Positions 8,458 through 17,516 are shown, counted from the stretch's first letter. The stretch is 50,549 nucleotides of DNA from Flavobacteriaceae bacterium (GCA_017852075.1 JAFMLQ010000011.1:1-50549); one strand, 5' to 3'. Notes: generated from the letters alone by a model not told the origin. Program-made: numbers and translations.

Positions 8458-9729
8458 ATGCTTGCATTGCAATACATTAGAGAGAATAAAGAAACCCTTA
8501 TTGAAGGACTAAAGAAAAGAGGTTTTGATTCACCCGAAGTGATTGATCAGATTATACTTCTAGATCACGAGAGAAGAAGTAAACAAACAGAATTAGATGC
8601 ACAGTTGGCCGCCTCAAACCAAATGGCGAAGGAAATTGGAGTCCTCTTTAAAACTGGTGAAGTTGAAAAAGCCAATGTATTAAAAGGGAAAAGTGCAGCA
8701 TCCAAAGGGATCACAAAAAAGCTTCAAGAAGAACTACAAGAGACTACTGAGCGATTATTTGAACTGAGAACACAAGTACCCAATCAACCTCATGAGAGTG
8801 TTCCTGCGGGGAGTACCGAAGAAGATAATGAGGAGATTTTTAAAGCAGGGACTATTCCGAAACTGGACAGCCAAGCACTCCCCCATTGGGAATTAGCTAG
8901 CAAATACGACCTAATTGATTTTGAACTGGGAACTAAAATTACAGGAGCTGGATTTCCTGTTTATAAAGGAAAAGGAGCCCGATTGCAACGAGGTTTAATC
9001 AACTATTTTTTAGATCGCAATACCGCAGCGGGCTACCAAGAAATTCAAGTGCCCCATCTTGTAAACGAGGCTTCTGGTTTTGGTACTGGACAACTTCCAG
9101 ACAAAGAAGGTCAAATGTACCATGTACAAAACGATAATTTGTATTTAATTCCCACTGCAGAAGTACCGCTTACCAACCTCTATAGAAATAGATTGCTTAA
9201 TGTTTCAGATCTTCCCATTGCGATGACAGGATACACGCCCTGTTTTAGGAGAGAAGCGGGAAGCTATGGCGCCCATGTCCGAGGTTTAAATCGTTTACAC
9301 CAATTTGACAAAGTAGAAATTGTACGGATAGAAGAGCCAAAAAACGCCATGGAAGCCCTAGAAGGTATGGTAGCTCATGTCAAATCTATTTTAAACGAAT
9401 TGGAACTTCCCTATCGTATTCTCAGACTTTGCGGAGGGGATCTTGGTTTTACCTCTGCTTTGACCTATGATTTTGAGATTTACTCTACCGCTCAAGAACG
9501 TTGGTTAGAAATTAGTTCTGTTTCTACCTTTGATGGGTTTCAGGCGGAACGTCTCCAATTACGATATAAAGACAAAGAAGGAAAAAAACAGAGTGTCCAT
9601 ACTTTGAATGGAAGTTCTCTAGCCCTTCCTAGAGTGATGGCAGGACTTCTTGAAAATTGTCAAACCCCTGAAGGAATTCAAATTCCAAAAGCTTTAATAC
9701 CTTTTGTAGGTTTTGACCGAATTCAATAA
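8458..9729 (+). CDS. serS: seryl-tRNA synthetase
   Basis: Charges tRNA-Ser with serine; class II synthetase of 423 residues. The N-terminal helical arm is rich in Lys/Glu (about 30-105) and forms the tRNA-binding coiled coil. Motif 2 appears as CFRREAGSYGAHVRGLNRLHQF, and motif 3 as NGSSLALPRVMAGLLENCQ near the C terminus. The start at 8458 (MLALQYIRENKE) matches family N termini. A longer frame from 8404 would add 18 residues that run into the ribF end and promoter, so I reject it. The DUF4286 gene begins one base after the stop. Confidence 0.97.
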   Translation: MLALQYIRENKETLIEGLKKRGFDSPEVIDQIILLDHERRSKQTELDAQLAASNQMAKEIGVLFKTGEVEKANVLKGKSAASKGITKKLQEELQETTERLFELRTQVPNQPHESVPAGSTEEDNEEIFKAGTIPKLDSQALPHWELASKYDLIDFELGTKITGAGFPVYKGKGARLQRGLINYFLDRNTAAGYQEIQVPHLVNEASGFGTGQLPDKEGQMYHVQNDNLYLIPTAEVPLTNLYRNRLLNVSDLPIAMTGYTPCFRREAGSYGAHVRGLNRLHQFDKVEIVRIEEPKNAMEALEGMVAHVKSILNELELPYRILRLCGGDLGFTSALTYDFEIYSTAQERWLEISSVSTFDGFQAERLQLRYKDKEGKKQSVHTLNGSSLALPRVMAGLLENCQTPEGIQIPKALIPFVGFDRIQ

Positions 9730-9730
9730 A

Positions 9731-10045
9731 ATGGTAATTTACAACGTCACCACTCATGTAGAACCTTCCATTGAACAAGAATGGCTGCTATGGATGCGAC
9801 AAATTCACATTCCCAAAATGCTGGCTACTCAAAAATTCACTAACTCTAAAATCTACAAAGTAATTAACGAACAAGACCAAGGAGGAATAAGCTATGCTGT
9901 GCAGTACTACTCCGATAGTCAAGAACTTTTAAAACAATACTTTGAAAAAGAAGCGCCCCTTTTTAACAAAGAAGAAAAAGAAAAATTTGGAAATCGTGTG
10001 CTTTTTTTTCAAACCGAGCTTCAGTTAATTGAAGAACAATCATGA
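9731..10045 (+). CDS. DUF4286 family protein
   Basis: A 104-residue cytoplasmic protein beginning MVIYNVTTHVEPSIEQEW, with the family motif WMRQIHIPKMLATQKF. This matches the DUF4286 family of Bacteroidota, which has a ferredoxin-like fold but no established function. The ATG at 9731 sits one base after the serS stop, and the family N terminus begins at this Met, so the in-frame start at 9713 inside serS is rejected. It ends in an ATGA overlap with rsmA, suggesting coupled translation and possibly a link to ribosome maturation, though that is inference from position. Confidence 0.85.
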   Translation: MVIYNVTTHVEPSIEQEWLLWMRQIHIPKMLATQKFTNSKIYKVINEQDQGGISYAVQYYSDSQELLKQYFEKEAPLFNKEEKEKFGNRVLFFQTELQLIEEQS

Positions 10046-10827
10046 AACCTATCCGCGCAAAAAAGAAATTGGGTCAACACTTTTTGACAGATTTAAACAT
10101 TGCACGCCGTATAGCCTATACACTAGATTTCGAAAAGCATCAAAACATCATTGAAATCGGCCCTGGTATGGGGGTTTTAACTCAATTTTTAATTTCTGAA
10201 GCTCAATCCATTACCTTGGTGGAAATTGATTCAGAATCGGTGGTTTATCTAAAAAACACCTATACAGATAAGCACCTTACACTCATTGAAGGAGACTTTT
10301 TAAAACTCAATTTTAGAAAAGTTTTTGGTGAGGGGCCTTTTGCCATAATCGGAAACTTTCCCTATAATATTTCTACCCAAATTGTTTTTAAAACCCTTGA
10401 AAATAGGGCTCAAATACCTTTTTTCAGCGGTATGTTTCAAAAAGAAGTTGCAGAACGAATTTGCGAACCCCCAGGATCTAAAAAATATGGAATCCTCTCA
10501 GTCCTTACTCAATTGTTCTACGAAACTGAACTTCTTTTTCACGTTCCTCCTCAGGTATTTCGACCTCCTCCTAAAGTAGATTCTGCAGTAATTCGATTGG
10601 TTCGAAAAGCACAGTTTACTTTAGATTGCAACGAAGCTTTTCTTATTCAAGTAGTCAAATTGAGCTTTCAACAAAGACGTAAAACCCTTAGAAATAGTTT
10701 AAAAACATTGAATATCCCGAAAATGTTATCAGAAGATGCTATCTTTGACCAACGTCCAGAGAAGCTCTCAGGAAAGGACTTCGTCCAACTTGCAAAAAAG
10801 ATTGGCCATGGCAACATTTCAAATTGA
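10042..10827 (+). CDS. rsmA: 16S rRNA (adenine1518-N6/adenine1519-N6)-dimethyltransferase
   Basis: Dimethylates two adjacent adenines near the 3' end of 16S rRNA late in small-subunit assembly. The N-terminal KKLGQHFLTD (8-17) is the family signature. The S-adenosylmethionine site IEIGPGMGVLT lies near 36-46, and the catalytic motif is NFPYNIS (usually NLPYNIS). The C-terminal PPKVDSAVIRL and FQQRRKTLRNSL are present. Length 261 is typical. It overlaps the gene before by 4 nt and mgtE by 20 nt, so expression is tightly linked. Confidence 0.97.
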   Translation: MKPIRAKKKLGQHFLTDLNIARRIAYTLDFEKHQNIIEIGPGMGVLTQFLISEAQSITLVEIDSESVVYLKNTYTDKHLTLIEGDFLKLNFRKVFGEGPFAIIGNFPYNISTQIVFKTLENRAQIPFFSGMFQKEVAERICEPPGSKKYGILSVLTQLFYETELLFHVPPQVFRPPPKVDSAVIRLVRKAQFTLDCNEAFLIQVVKLSFQQRRKTLRNSLKTLNIPKMLSEDAIFDQRPEKLSGKDFVQLAKKIGHGNISN

Positions 10828-12166
10828 TTCTGCTTTAATAACCGAGATTAAAGACCTTATTGCAAAGGAGGACAACACACTTCTAAAAAGAAAGCTCACA
10901 CCCGCCCATTACGCAGACCTTGGAGAAATTATTGAAGCTCTTTCCATTGAAGAAGCAACCTACCTAATCAAACTTTTGGGAAGTGATAAAACTGCAGATG
11001 CTTTGGCAGAAGTGGATCCTGATATAAGAGAAGGCATCTTAGATCAACTTTCCGCAAAAGAAATTGCAAAAGAAGTCTCCGAACTAGATACTGATGATGC
11101 AGCAGATCTCATTTTAGAATTGCCCACAGAACGGCAAGAAAAAGTTATGTCTCAGATTGCTGACGAAGAACATGTTAGTGATATTAGAGAGCTTTTAAAA
11201 TACGATGAAAATACCGCAGGGGGTCTCATGGCCAAAGAATTGGTTAAGGTAAATGAAGATTTGAGTGTCCTCAAATGTCTTAATGAAATGCGTGCCCAAG
11301 GCGAAAGTGTAACCCGAGTACACTCCATCTATGTGGTTGACGAAAAAAATAGACTTAAGGGGCGTCTTTCACTTAAAGATTTGATTACTGCCAATTCCCG
11401 AGCCAAAGTAAAAGATATTTACATCCCAAAAGTGGACTACGTTACGGTAGATCAGGAGAGTGAAGAAGTAGCAAAAATTATGTCTAAGTATGACTTAGAA
11501 GCTATCCCTGTTGTGAATAATAAAAATGAGCTTTTAGGACGTATCACAATTGATGATATTGTAGATGTCATCAAAGAAGAAGCTGATAAAGATTATCAAT
11601 TGGCGGCTGGAATCTCTGCTGATGTAGAGGCAGATGACCGAATTTTTGATTTGGTAAAAGCGCGACTCCCTTGGCTTTTTTTGGGACTTCTTGGTGGATT
11701 GGGAAGTGTTTTTATATTACAAGATTTTGAAACAATCATGGAGTTACCTACACTTCGTGACTTATTTTTTTACACCCCACTTATTGCAGCAATGGCGGGT
11801 AATGTTGGAGTACAATCTTCTGCTATCATTGTACAAGGGATAGCAAATGACACCGTCAAAGGCTCACTTTTCAACCGATTAGTTAAAGAGATTGGGCTTA
11901 GTTTAATCAATGGACTTTCTCTAGCACTAGTTATCCTTCTTTTTGGACAACTTGTTGATCAGTCCTTTTTGGTTAGTGCTACTATTGCAGGTTCCATGAT
12001 GTTGGTCATCGTCGTAGCAGCCTTGGTGGGTACCTTTGTACCCATCATTTTAAACAAACAAGGAATTGACCCTGCCATTGCCACAGGGCCCTTTATCACT
12101 ACAGCAAATGATATTTTCGGGATCTTCCTTTTCTTTTACATTGCGCAATATATCTTAGGATTTTAA
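10808..12166 (+). CDS. mgtE: magnesium transporter MgtE
   Basis: Inner-membrane Mg2+ channel with cytosolic magnesium sensing. In order: a helical N domain (to about 130), two CBS domains (about 130-260, with VTRVHSIYVVDEKNRLKG and LEAIPVVNNKNELLG) and five membrane helices in the last 170 residues with the pore-lining motifs GNVGVQSSA and PFITTANDIFG. The start MATFQIDSAL at 10808 lies inside rsmA, a 20-nt overlap. A longer frame from 10736 would only translate rsmA sequence in another frame. 452 residues is normal for the family. Confidence 0.95.
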   Translation: MATFQIDSALITEIKDLIAKEDNTLLKRKLTPAHYADLGEIIEALSIEEATYLIKLLGSDKTADALAEVDPDIREGILDQLSAKEIAKEVSELDTDDAADLILELPTERQEKVMSQIADEEHVSDIRELLKYDENTAGGLMAKELVKVNEDLSVLKCLNEMRAQGESVTRVHSIYVVDEKNRLKGRLSLKDLITANSRAKVKDIYIPKVDYVTVDQESEEVAKIMSKYDLEAIPVVNNKNELLGRITIDDIVDVIKEEADKDYQLAAGISADVEADDRIFDLVKARLPWLFLGLLGGLGSVFILQDFETIMELPTLRDLFFYTPLIAAMAGNVGVQSSAIIVQGIANDTVKGSLFNRLVKEIGLSLINGLSLALVILLFGQLVDQSFLVSATIAGSMMLVIVVAALVGTFVPIILNKQGIDPAIATGPFITTANDIFGIFLFFYIAQYILGF

Positions 12167-13110
12167 TGAATAAACCTAAAATTCTCCATGTAGATGAAAA
12201 CCATCCTTTGTTGCTAGAAGGTCTAAAATCTCTTGGGTACGATAACCGCTTAGCTTATGACACTCCCTTCGAACAATTAGTCCCAGAATTAAATGAAGCG
12301 TATGGACTGGTAATTCGAAGCCGATTTCCTGTCAATAAAAAATGTATTGACGAAGCTCCTCAGCTTAAATTTATTGCTCGCGTAGGTGCAGGACTTGAAA
12401 ATATTGATATCGACTATGCCCTGTCAAAAAAAATTACACTCATTGCAGCTCCTGAGGGAAATCGAAATGCAGTAGGTGAACACGCACTTGGTATGCTCTT
12501 GAACTTAATGAATAAATTGCGTTTGGGACACCAAAGTATCCTAGATGGTTCATGGCAAAGAGAGGCACATAGGGGTTGGGAATTGGAAGGAAAAACAATT
12601 GGAATAATAGGCTATGGAAACACGGGTAAAAGTTTTGCCAAAAAATTGTCTGGATTTAATGACCTAGAGGTCATTTGTTATGACATAAAACCCAATATTG
12701 GTGATTCTTTTGCTCGTCAAGTTACGCTTGAAGAACTTCAAGAGAAAGCCCAGGTAGTTAGTTTGCACATTCCCCAAACCCAAAAAACACTAGGTATGAT
12801 TGATCTAAAATTTATCAATCAAATGCAACACCGATTTTGGTTTATCAATACAGCTAGAGGGAAAATAGTAGTTACAGAAGACCTTGTAGAAGGTTTAAAA
12901 ACAGATAAAATATTGGGAGCAGGATTAGACGTTTTAGAATATGAGTCCAGTTCTTTTCATTCCGTTTTTAACACTTCTGAATTATCCAATACCTTACAGT
13001 ATTTGCTTCAATCCGATAAAGTGCTACTGAGTCCTCACGTAGGGGGCTGGACCGTTGAAAGTCGTCGTAAATTGGCACAAACAATTTTGGATAAAATCAA
13101 AGCCCTATAA
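12166..13110 (+). CDS. D-2-hydroxyacid dehydrogenase (phosphoglycerate dehydrogenase-like)
   Basis: NAD-dependent oxidoreductase of the D-isomer 2-hydroxyacid family, 314 residues. The nucleotide fold begins at KTIGIIGYGNTGKSFA (143-158, GxGxxG), and the catalytic site is visible as NTARGKIV (Arg), the Glu of LDVLEYE and His in SPHVGGWT. There is no C-terminal ACT domain, so it is not the long regulated SerA type. The substrate cannot be read from sequence: 3-phosphoglycerate, glyoxylate or hydroxypyruvate are candidates. The ATG shares one base with the mgtE stop (TAATG). It converges on the aspartate kinase gene with 14 bases and no hairpin between them. Confidence 0.88.
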   Translation: MNKPKILHVDENHPLLLEGLKSLGYDNRLAYDTPFEQLVPELNEAYGLVIRSRFPVNKKCIDEAPQLKFIARVGAGLENIDIDYALSKKITLIAAPEGNRNAVGEHALGMLLNLMNKLRLGHQSILDGSWQREAHRGWELEGKTIGIIGYGNTGKSFAKKLSGFNDLEVICYDIKPNIGDSFARQVTLEELQEKAQVVSLHIPQTQKTLGMIDLKFINQMQHRFWFINTARGKIVVTEDLVEGLKTDKILGAGLDVLEYESSSFHSVFNTSELSNTLQYLLQSDKVLLSPHVGGWTVESRRKLAQTILDKIKAL

Positions 13111-13124
13111 TCTAATAAGCTTCA

Positions 13125-14375
13125 TTACAACACAAATTGGGCCGTTTCCTCTGTGCGCTGTTCCAAAAGAACTGGTTTATTTATTTTTTGAATAAATCGG
13201 GAAGCTTCCGCATCGAAATGGCGGATTGTGTATAAGTCCACATCGGTAGTCACTTCAACATTAAAACGGGAACGCAAAACCAATACAAGTTCTTCCAAAC
13301 GCTTGTATTTGTTATTAATACAAACCGAAAAACTGATGGCAGAGTTTTGAATCAATTCTACGGGCATCTGATATTCATGTAACAAGCCAAAAATATAACT
13401 GATGTTTTCTTCTACAATAAACGAAAAGTCGATGGAGGAAAGACGTAATAATACCTGCCCCTTTTTTACGATATAACAAGGTATATGAGGCTCTAACGTC
13501 TTCCCTTTGGACACAGAAGTTCCCGGCCCTTTTGGATTTTCAAATGATTTCACATAAAGGGGTATTTCTTTGCGCTGAAGGGGTTGTAGAGTTTTGGGAT
13601 GAATTACAGAAGCTCCGTAAAAAGCGAGTTCGATGGCTTCACGATAAGAAATCTGATGAAGTAATTGGGTGTTTTGAAAAACGCGTGGGTCACCATTGAG
13701 TACACCAGGGACATCTTTCCAAATAGTAACAGATTCTGCATTTAAGGCATAAGCAAATATTGCGGCAGAATAATCTGAACCTTCTCTACCTAATGTTGTG
13801 GTGAAATTATTCGAATTGCTTCCAATAAAGCCTTGAGTAACTACTAGAGGTTTGGTTCCCACCTGATCTATAATGTTTTTTTGTGTAAGCTCCCAATTTA
13901 AATTCGCTGCGCGATAGTAATCATCAGTTTTGACACAATTTCTCGCATCCAACCAATGACTTTCTAAACCTTTATGCTTTAAATAATAATGAATAATAGT
14001 TGTGGATAGTAGCTCTCCATAACTCACTACTTGGTCGTACACAAAACTATAATTCGGTGATTTATTCGACTTCAAAAAACTCAAAAGATCTTCAAAAAGA
14101 TTGTGAATCACCTCTTCTAATTCGGCGCTTTGTGCTTCAAAGAGCCCTTTGACAATATCGATATGAAACTGCTTAAGTGAGAAGAAACCGGGAGGTGTCT
14201 GTTCCTTACTTTTAAAATATTCATCAATTATTTTTTCCAACATATTAGTGGTTTTGCCCATAGCCGAAACCACTATAAGAGTTTTTTGTTGCCCTACAGT
14301 ATTCAATACTGAGACCAGATTTTTTACCCCAGCTACATCTTTTACTGAAGCACCTCCAAATTTAAATATATTCAT
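13125..14375 (-). CDS. aspartate kinase, monofunctional
   Basis: Phosphorylates aspartate, the first step to lysine, threonine, methionine and diaminopimelate. The N terminus is NIFKFGGASVKD, with Ala where most family members have Thr (KFGGTSV). Further motifs: VVTQGFIGSNSNN, TTLGREGSDYSAA and WKDVPGVLNGDPR. The C-terminal roughly 110 residues form an ACT-like regulatory region that is poorly conserved, so feedback control is uncertain. Length 416. The start at 14375 overlaps the GNAT stop as ATGA. The frame extends upstream to 14435, but that part is inside the GNAT gene and lacks family similarity. Confidence 0.93.
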   Translation of the reverse strand: MNIFKFGGASVKDVAGVKNLVSVLNTVGQQKTLIVVSAMGKTTNMLEKIIDEYFKSKEQTPPGFFSLKQFHIDIVKGLFEAQSAELEEVIHNLFEDLLSFLKSNKSPNYSFVYDQVVSYGELLSTTIIHYYLKHKGLESHWLDARNCVKTDDYYRAANLNWELTQKNIIDQVGTKPLVVTQGFIGSNSNNFTTTLGREGSDYSAAIFAYALNAESVTIWKDVPGVLNGDPRVFQNTQLLHQISYREAIELAFYGASVIHPKTLQPLQRKEIPLYVKSFENPKGPGTSVSKGKTLEPHIPCYIVKKGQVLLRLSSIDFSFIVEENISYIFGLLHEYQMPVELIQNSAISFSVCINNKYKRLEELVLVLRSRFNVEVTTDVDLYTIRHFDAEASRFIQKINKPVLLEQRTEETAQFVL

Positions 14376-14857
14376 TGTGTAAAGGATTCTAAATATTTTT
14401 CCATAGCTGGGCGATGCATTTGTACGGTGCGCCAATCGGCCAAAACTTCTGCACCGCTTTTTTTATAAAACTCTACCGCAGGGGTATTCCAATCCAACAC
14501 ATTCCATTCAATCCGCTCCACACCTGCTCCATATGATTGTTGAATAAACGCAGAATACAACTGAGTTCCAATCCCATTTCCTTTAAACTGTTCAGAAACA
14601 ATCAAATCTTCCAAGTGAAAGGTGGGGCCTTTCCAAGTAGAAAAACGTGGATAATATAACGCCATCCCTACTACTTTTTGATCTACTTCTGCCACAAGAC
14701 ATTCGAACTTGGGATGTGATCCAAAACCGTGTTTTTCGATATCGGTTAGGGTTAACATTACACTTTCTGGCTCTTTTTCAAAAAGAGCCAATTCTTTAAT
14801 CAAGTTAAGAATGGAAGCACTGTCTACTTGCTTTGCTTTTCGCACTATCGCTTTCAT
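14372..14857 (-). CDS. GNAT family N-acetyltransferase
   Basis: A 161-residue acetyltransferase of the diamine/thialysine-like GNAT group. ELALFEKEPESV near residue 20 and the acetyl-CoA motif DLIVSEQFKGNGIGTQL are the clearest signs, followed by WNVLDWNTPAVEFYKKSGAE. The acceptor is unknown. The ATG at 14857 is preferred over the one at 14866, because the promoter element at 14875-14882 would place the transcript start about two bases before the latter. It is first in a two-gene operon with aspartate kinase. Confidence 0.88.
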   Translation of the reverse strand: MKAIVRKAKQVDSASILNLIKELALFEKEPESVMLTLTDIEKHGFGSHPKFECLVAEVDQKVVGMALYYPRFSTWKGPTFHLEDLIVSEQFKGNGIGTQLYSAFIQQSYGAGVERIEWNVLDWNTPAVEFYKKSGAEVLADWRTVQMHRPAMEKYLESFTQ

Positions 14858-14874
14858 AAAATGCATTTAGAGTG

Positions 14875-14882
14875 CAAAAGTA
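14875..14882 (-). promoter_or_regulatory. -7 promoter element for GNAT-aspartate kinase
   Basis: Minus-strand TACTTTTG matches TAnnTTTG and ends 17 nt before the chosen ATG at 14857. A CTTG lies 22 bases upstream as a weak -33 candidate. Confidence 0.55.
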
Positions 14883-14948
14883 AACTAAGTGGACGGTAGA
14901 ACCTCAAGTTCAAATAAATATCACAATTTTTCTCTAGCTTGTTATATA

Positions 14949-15728
14949 TCACAACTGTTTTGCAAACCAGGAACTTGCAATCTCAAAAAATAGTTCTGGA
15001 TTTTCAGCGTGCAACCAATGTCCTACCTTAGGAATAGTACTAAGTTCCGCATTTCGAAAATGATAATGAATGCTGGGTAGATCGGTTTCTAAAATATAAT
15101 CTGACGTTTCTCCTTTGATAAATAAACAAGGTAATTCTGACTGTGCTGTGGGTTTCAATCCTTCCCCTATCGCATCGCTGGACTGTTTCAACACGTCTAT
15201 ATTTACTCTTAAACCTAGCTTGCCAGGGGCAATCCAATATAGATTTTTTAATAAAAATTGTCTTGTGATGGGTTCTGGTACATTCTGAGACAACTCCTGA
15301 TCTGCCGCTGTTCGGGAATCAATTTTATCAAAATCTAACTGGGCTAATCCATTTAAAATCTGTTGATGGTGAGGGGCATACTTTTTTGGGGCAATGTCTG
15401 CCACAATAAATGCACTGATCAACTCAGGAAATTCACAAGCGAGATGCATTAAGGTTTTTCCTCCCATGGAGTGTCCCAAAACAAAGACCTTATTTAAATT
15501 GTGGGTTTTACAATAGGCTACCACGTCTTGGGCCATATCGGGATAGGTGAAGACATCACTCCAAAAGCTTCTTCCGTGATTTCTTTGATCAATTAGATGT
15601 ACCCGATAGCCCAATGAAGCAAATTTTTTTGCGTGGGTTTTCCAATTGTCTCCCATGCCTAAAAAGCCATGAAGAATCAGCAGATCTTTTCCTTCTGTTC
15701 CGACAATATTACTGTGTAGAATACTCAA
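14949..15728 (-). CDS. alpha/beta hydrolase, YbfF-like esterase
   Basis: A 259-residue soluble hydrolase. The oxyanion-hole motif HGFLG is at 20-24, the nucleophile elbow is GHSMGG with Ser87, the acid is probably the Asp in ETSDYI near 211, and the His is in VGHWLHAENPE near the C terminus. These features match the YbfF/PHA-depolymerase-like esterases of central metabolism gene clusters. Its substrate is not known. The start overlaps the pdxJ stop by 4 nt (ATGA), so it is probably translated with it. Confidence 0.88.
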   Translation of the reverse strand: MSILHSNIVGTEGKDLLILHGFLGMGDNWKTHAKKFASLGYRVHLIDQRNHGRSFWSDVFTYPDMAQDVVAYCKTHNLNKVFVLGHSMGGKTLMHLACEFPELISAFIVADIAPKKYAPHHQQILNGLAQLDFDKIDSRTAADQELSQNVPEPITRQFLLKNLYWIAPGKLGLRVNIDVLKQSSDAIGEGLKPTAQSELPCLFIKGETSDYILETDLPSIHYHFRNAELSTIPKVGHWLHAENPELFFEIASSWFAKQL

Positions 15729-16441
15729 AAGGATAAGCGTTGAAGATACATCGGAATTACGTTTTCAAATCCCAAATATAGACTTTCGCAAACAAGAGCG
15801 TGACCAATGGAAACCTCTAATAATTCTGGTATATTCTGGGCAAAATAAGCAAGATTGTCAAGACTCAAATCATGTCCTGCATTAATACCAATTCCCAATG
15901 CTACAGCTTTTTCCGCAGCTGTAACATAAGGAGAGATAGCCCCTTCCCTATCCGATTTGTACCCTGCCGCATAGGCTTCAGTATATAACTCGACACGATC
16001 TGTTCCCGTTTCAAGGGCACCTTCAATCATCTCTATTTTAGGGTCTACAAAAATGGATGTTCGGATCCCTTCCGCCTTAAACCTACTTATAATTTTTTGA
16101 AGAAATTCTTTGTGTTTGATAGTATCCCAACCTGCATTTGAGGTGATTGCATCCTCTGCATCAGGAACAAGGGTAACTTGGGTAGGTTTAATTTTTAGAA
16201 CCAAATCCATAAACTTTGGAATGGGATTACCCTCAATGTTAAACTCGGTTTGAACTACTTCAGGCAAAGCCAGAGCATCCTCATATCGAATATGACGCTG
16301 GTCGGGTCTTGGGTGAATAGTTATCCCCTGTGCCCCAAACCGTTGCAAGTCTTTGGTGACTTCCAAAAGATCGGGCATGTTTCCTCCTCGAGCATTTCGA
16401 AGAGTCGCCACTTTGTTGATGTTCACACTGAGTGTTGTCAT
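15725..16441 (-). CDS. pdxJ: pyridoxine 5'-phosphate synthase
   Basis: Closes the ring of pyridoxine phosphate from 1-deoxyxylulose 5-phosphate and 3-amino-2-oxopropyl phosphate in vitamin B6 synthesis. It starts TLSVNINKVATLRNARGG, with the family HPRPDQRHIRYEDAL (near 42-56), the glutamate-bearing EFNIEGNP, and GINAGHDLSLDNL late in the protein. Length 238 is typical. It lies divergent to nadK, and its own promoter element ends 12 nt before the ATG, so the leader must be only about five bases. Confidence 0.97.
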   Translation of the reverse strand: MTTLSVNINKVATLRNARGGNMPDLLEVTKDLQRFGAQGITIHPRPDQRHIRYEDALALPEVVQTEFNIEGNPIPKFMDLVLKIKPTQVTLVPDAEDAITSNAGWDTIKHKEFLQKIISRFKAEGIRTSIFVDPKIEMIEGALETGTDRVELYTEAYAAGYKSDREGAISPYVTAAEKAVALGIGINAGHDLSLDNLAYFAQNIPELLEVSIGHALVCESLYLGFENVIPMYLQRLSF

Positions 16442-16453
16442 TGTTTTTTTTTA

Positions 16454-16461
16454 CAAAAGTA
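16454..16461 (-). promoter_or_regulatory. -7 promoter element for pdxJ
   Basis: Minus-strand TACTTTTG ends 12 nt before the pdxJ ATG, implying an almost leaderless message. Confidence 0.55.
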
Positions 16462-16541
16462 TCTTCTTCTCATGAAATTAAAAAACAATTGACAAGAGGA
16501 AAGGAATTTATTTTTAATAAGGTTCAAAGCTCCGTTCTGAG

Positions 16542-16549
16542 TAGTTTTG
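16542..16549 (+). promoter_or_regulatory. -7 promoter element for nadK
   Basis: TAGTTTTG matches TAnnTTTG and ends 25 nt before the nadK ATG. It faces away from the pdxJ promoter 80 bases to the left. Confidence 0.55.
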
Positions 16550-16574
16550 TACCTTTACACTAAGAATCTTTATA

Positions 16575-17456
16575 ATGCATATCGCAATCTATAGTGCCTT
16601 TTTTTCTCCAACCTCAATTGCTTATATCAAAACGGTAATCGAGTATCTCAATGCAAATGACCATCAGTTTATTTTGGTAGATCGTTTGAAAAAACATTTG
16701 GGAGAAGAAGGAGAGACTTATGATTACTTTAAAGACGATGTCGCTCTCGAAAAAAAAGTAGATTTCTTGTTTTCTGTAGGGGGTGATGGAACCTTGTTGC
16801 GTTCCATTGCAGTAATTAGGGACAGTAAAATACCCATTTTAGGTATCAATGCAGGTAGATTGGGCTTTTTAACTTCCATTAAAAAAGACACATTACAAGA
16901 CGGTTTAGATTTATTTTTTCAAGGGAAGTATTCCATCGTGGAGCGTTCTTTATTGGCAGTTGCCACTAAAGAACCTACAGAGGCACTTCAGGAATTTGGA
17001 TTTGCCCTCAATGAAGTGACCATCAATAGAAAAAACACAACTTCAATGTTGAGTATTCACACAAAATTGAACGATCAATTTTTAACTACCTACTGGTCTG
17101 ATGGATTAATTATTGCAACTCCTACAGGATCAACAGGATATTCCTTAAGTAGCGGTGGACCTATAGTCACCCCTACATCAAAGTGTTTGGTAGTCAATCC
17201 TATTGCGCCTCATAACATCAACATGCGCCCTTTGATTGTTCCAGATGATACGGCCTTTGAAATTAACGTTCAAGGAAGAGGAAACACCCACCTACTCTCC
17301 CTAGATTCCAGAATCCTAACCCTAGAAAACGGAAACGATATTTACATTAAAAAAGCTGAATTCAGCGCATTGACCGTGCAACTAGATGGTACCTTCTTTT
17401 TCAATACCCTACGCGAAAAACTTTTTTGGGGTCACGACTCTCGTAACGTACAATAA
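16575..17456 (+). CDS. nadK: NAD kinase
   Basis: Phosphorylates NAD to NADP. The catalytic GGDGT motif is at 69-73 (Asp71), followed by NAGRLGFL and the NE/D motif FALNEVTINR. TPTGSTGYSLSSGGP is the conserved glycine-rich loop. 293 residues is the usual size. It starts a rightward gene run toward the outer-membrane assembly genes; the next gene begins 60 bases on. Confidence 0.97.
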   Translation: MHIAIYSAFFSPTSIAYIKTVIEYLNANDHQFILVDRLKKHLGEEGETYDYFKDDVALEKKVDFLFSVGGDGTLLRSIAVIRDSKIPILGINAGRLGFLTSIKKDTLQDGLDLFFQGKYSIVERSLLAVATKEPTEALQEFGFALNEVTINRKNTTSMLSIHTKLNDQFLTTYWSDGLIIATPTGSTGYSLSSGGPIVTPTSKCLVVNPIAPHNINMRPLIVPDDTAFEINVQGRGNTHLLSLDSRILTLENGNDIYIKKAEFSALTVQLDGTFFFNTLREKLFWGHDSRNVQ

Positions 17457-17516
17457 AAAAAGACTTTTTCGGTTTATATAAGACAAAAACTACGGCAATC
17501 CCGTGTGTTATACCCA

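Noticed and set aside
14376-14435. Longer N terminus for aspartate kinase
   Set aside because: Reads through the GNAT gene in another frame; the conserved start is MNIFKFGG.
14918-14954. Nine-base direct repeat ATATCACAA near the end of the hydrolase gene
   Set aside because: AT-rich and short, with one copy overlapping a stop codon; likely chance.
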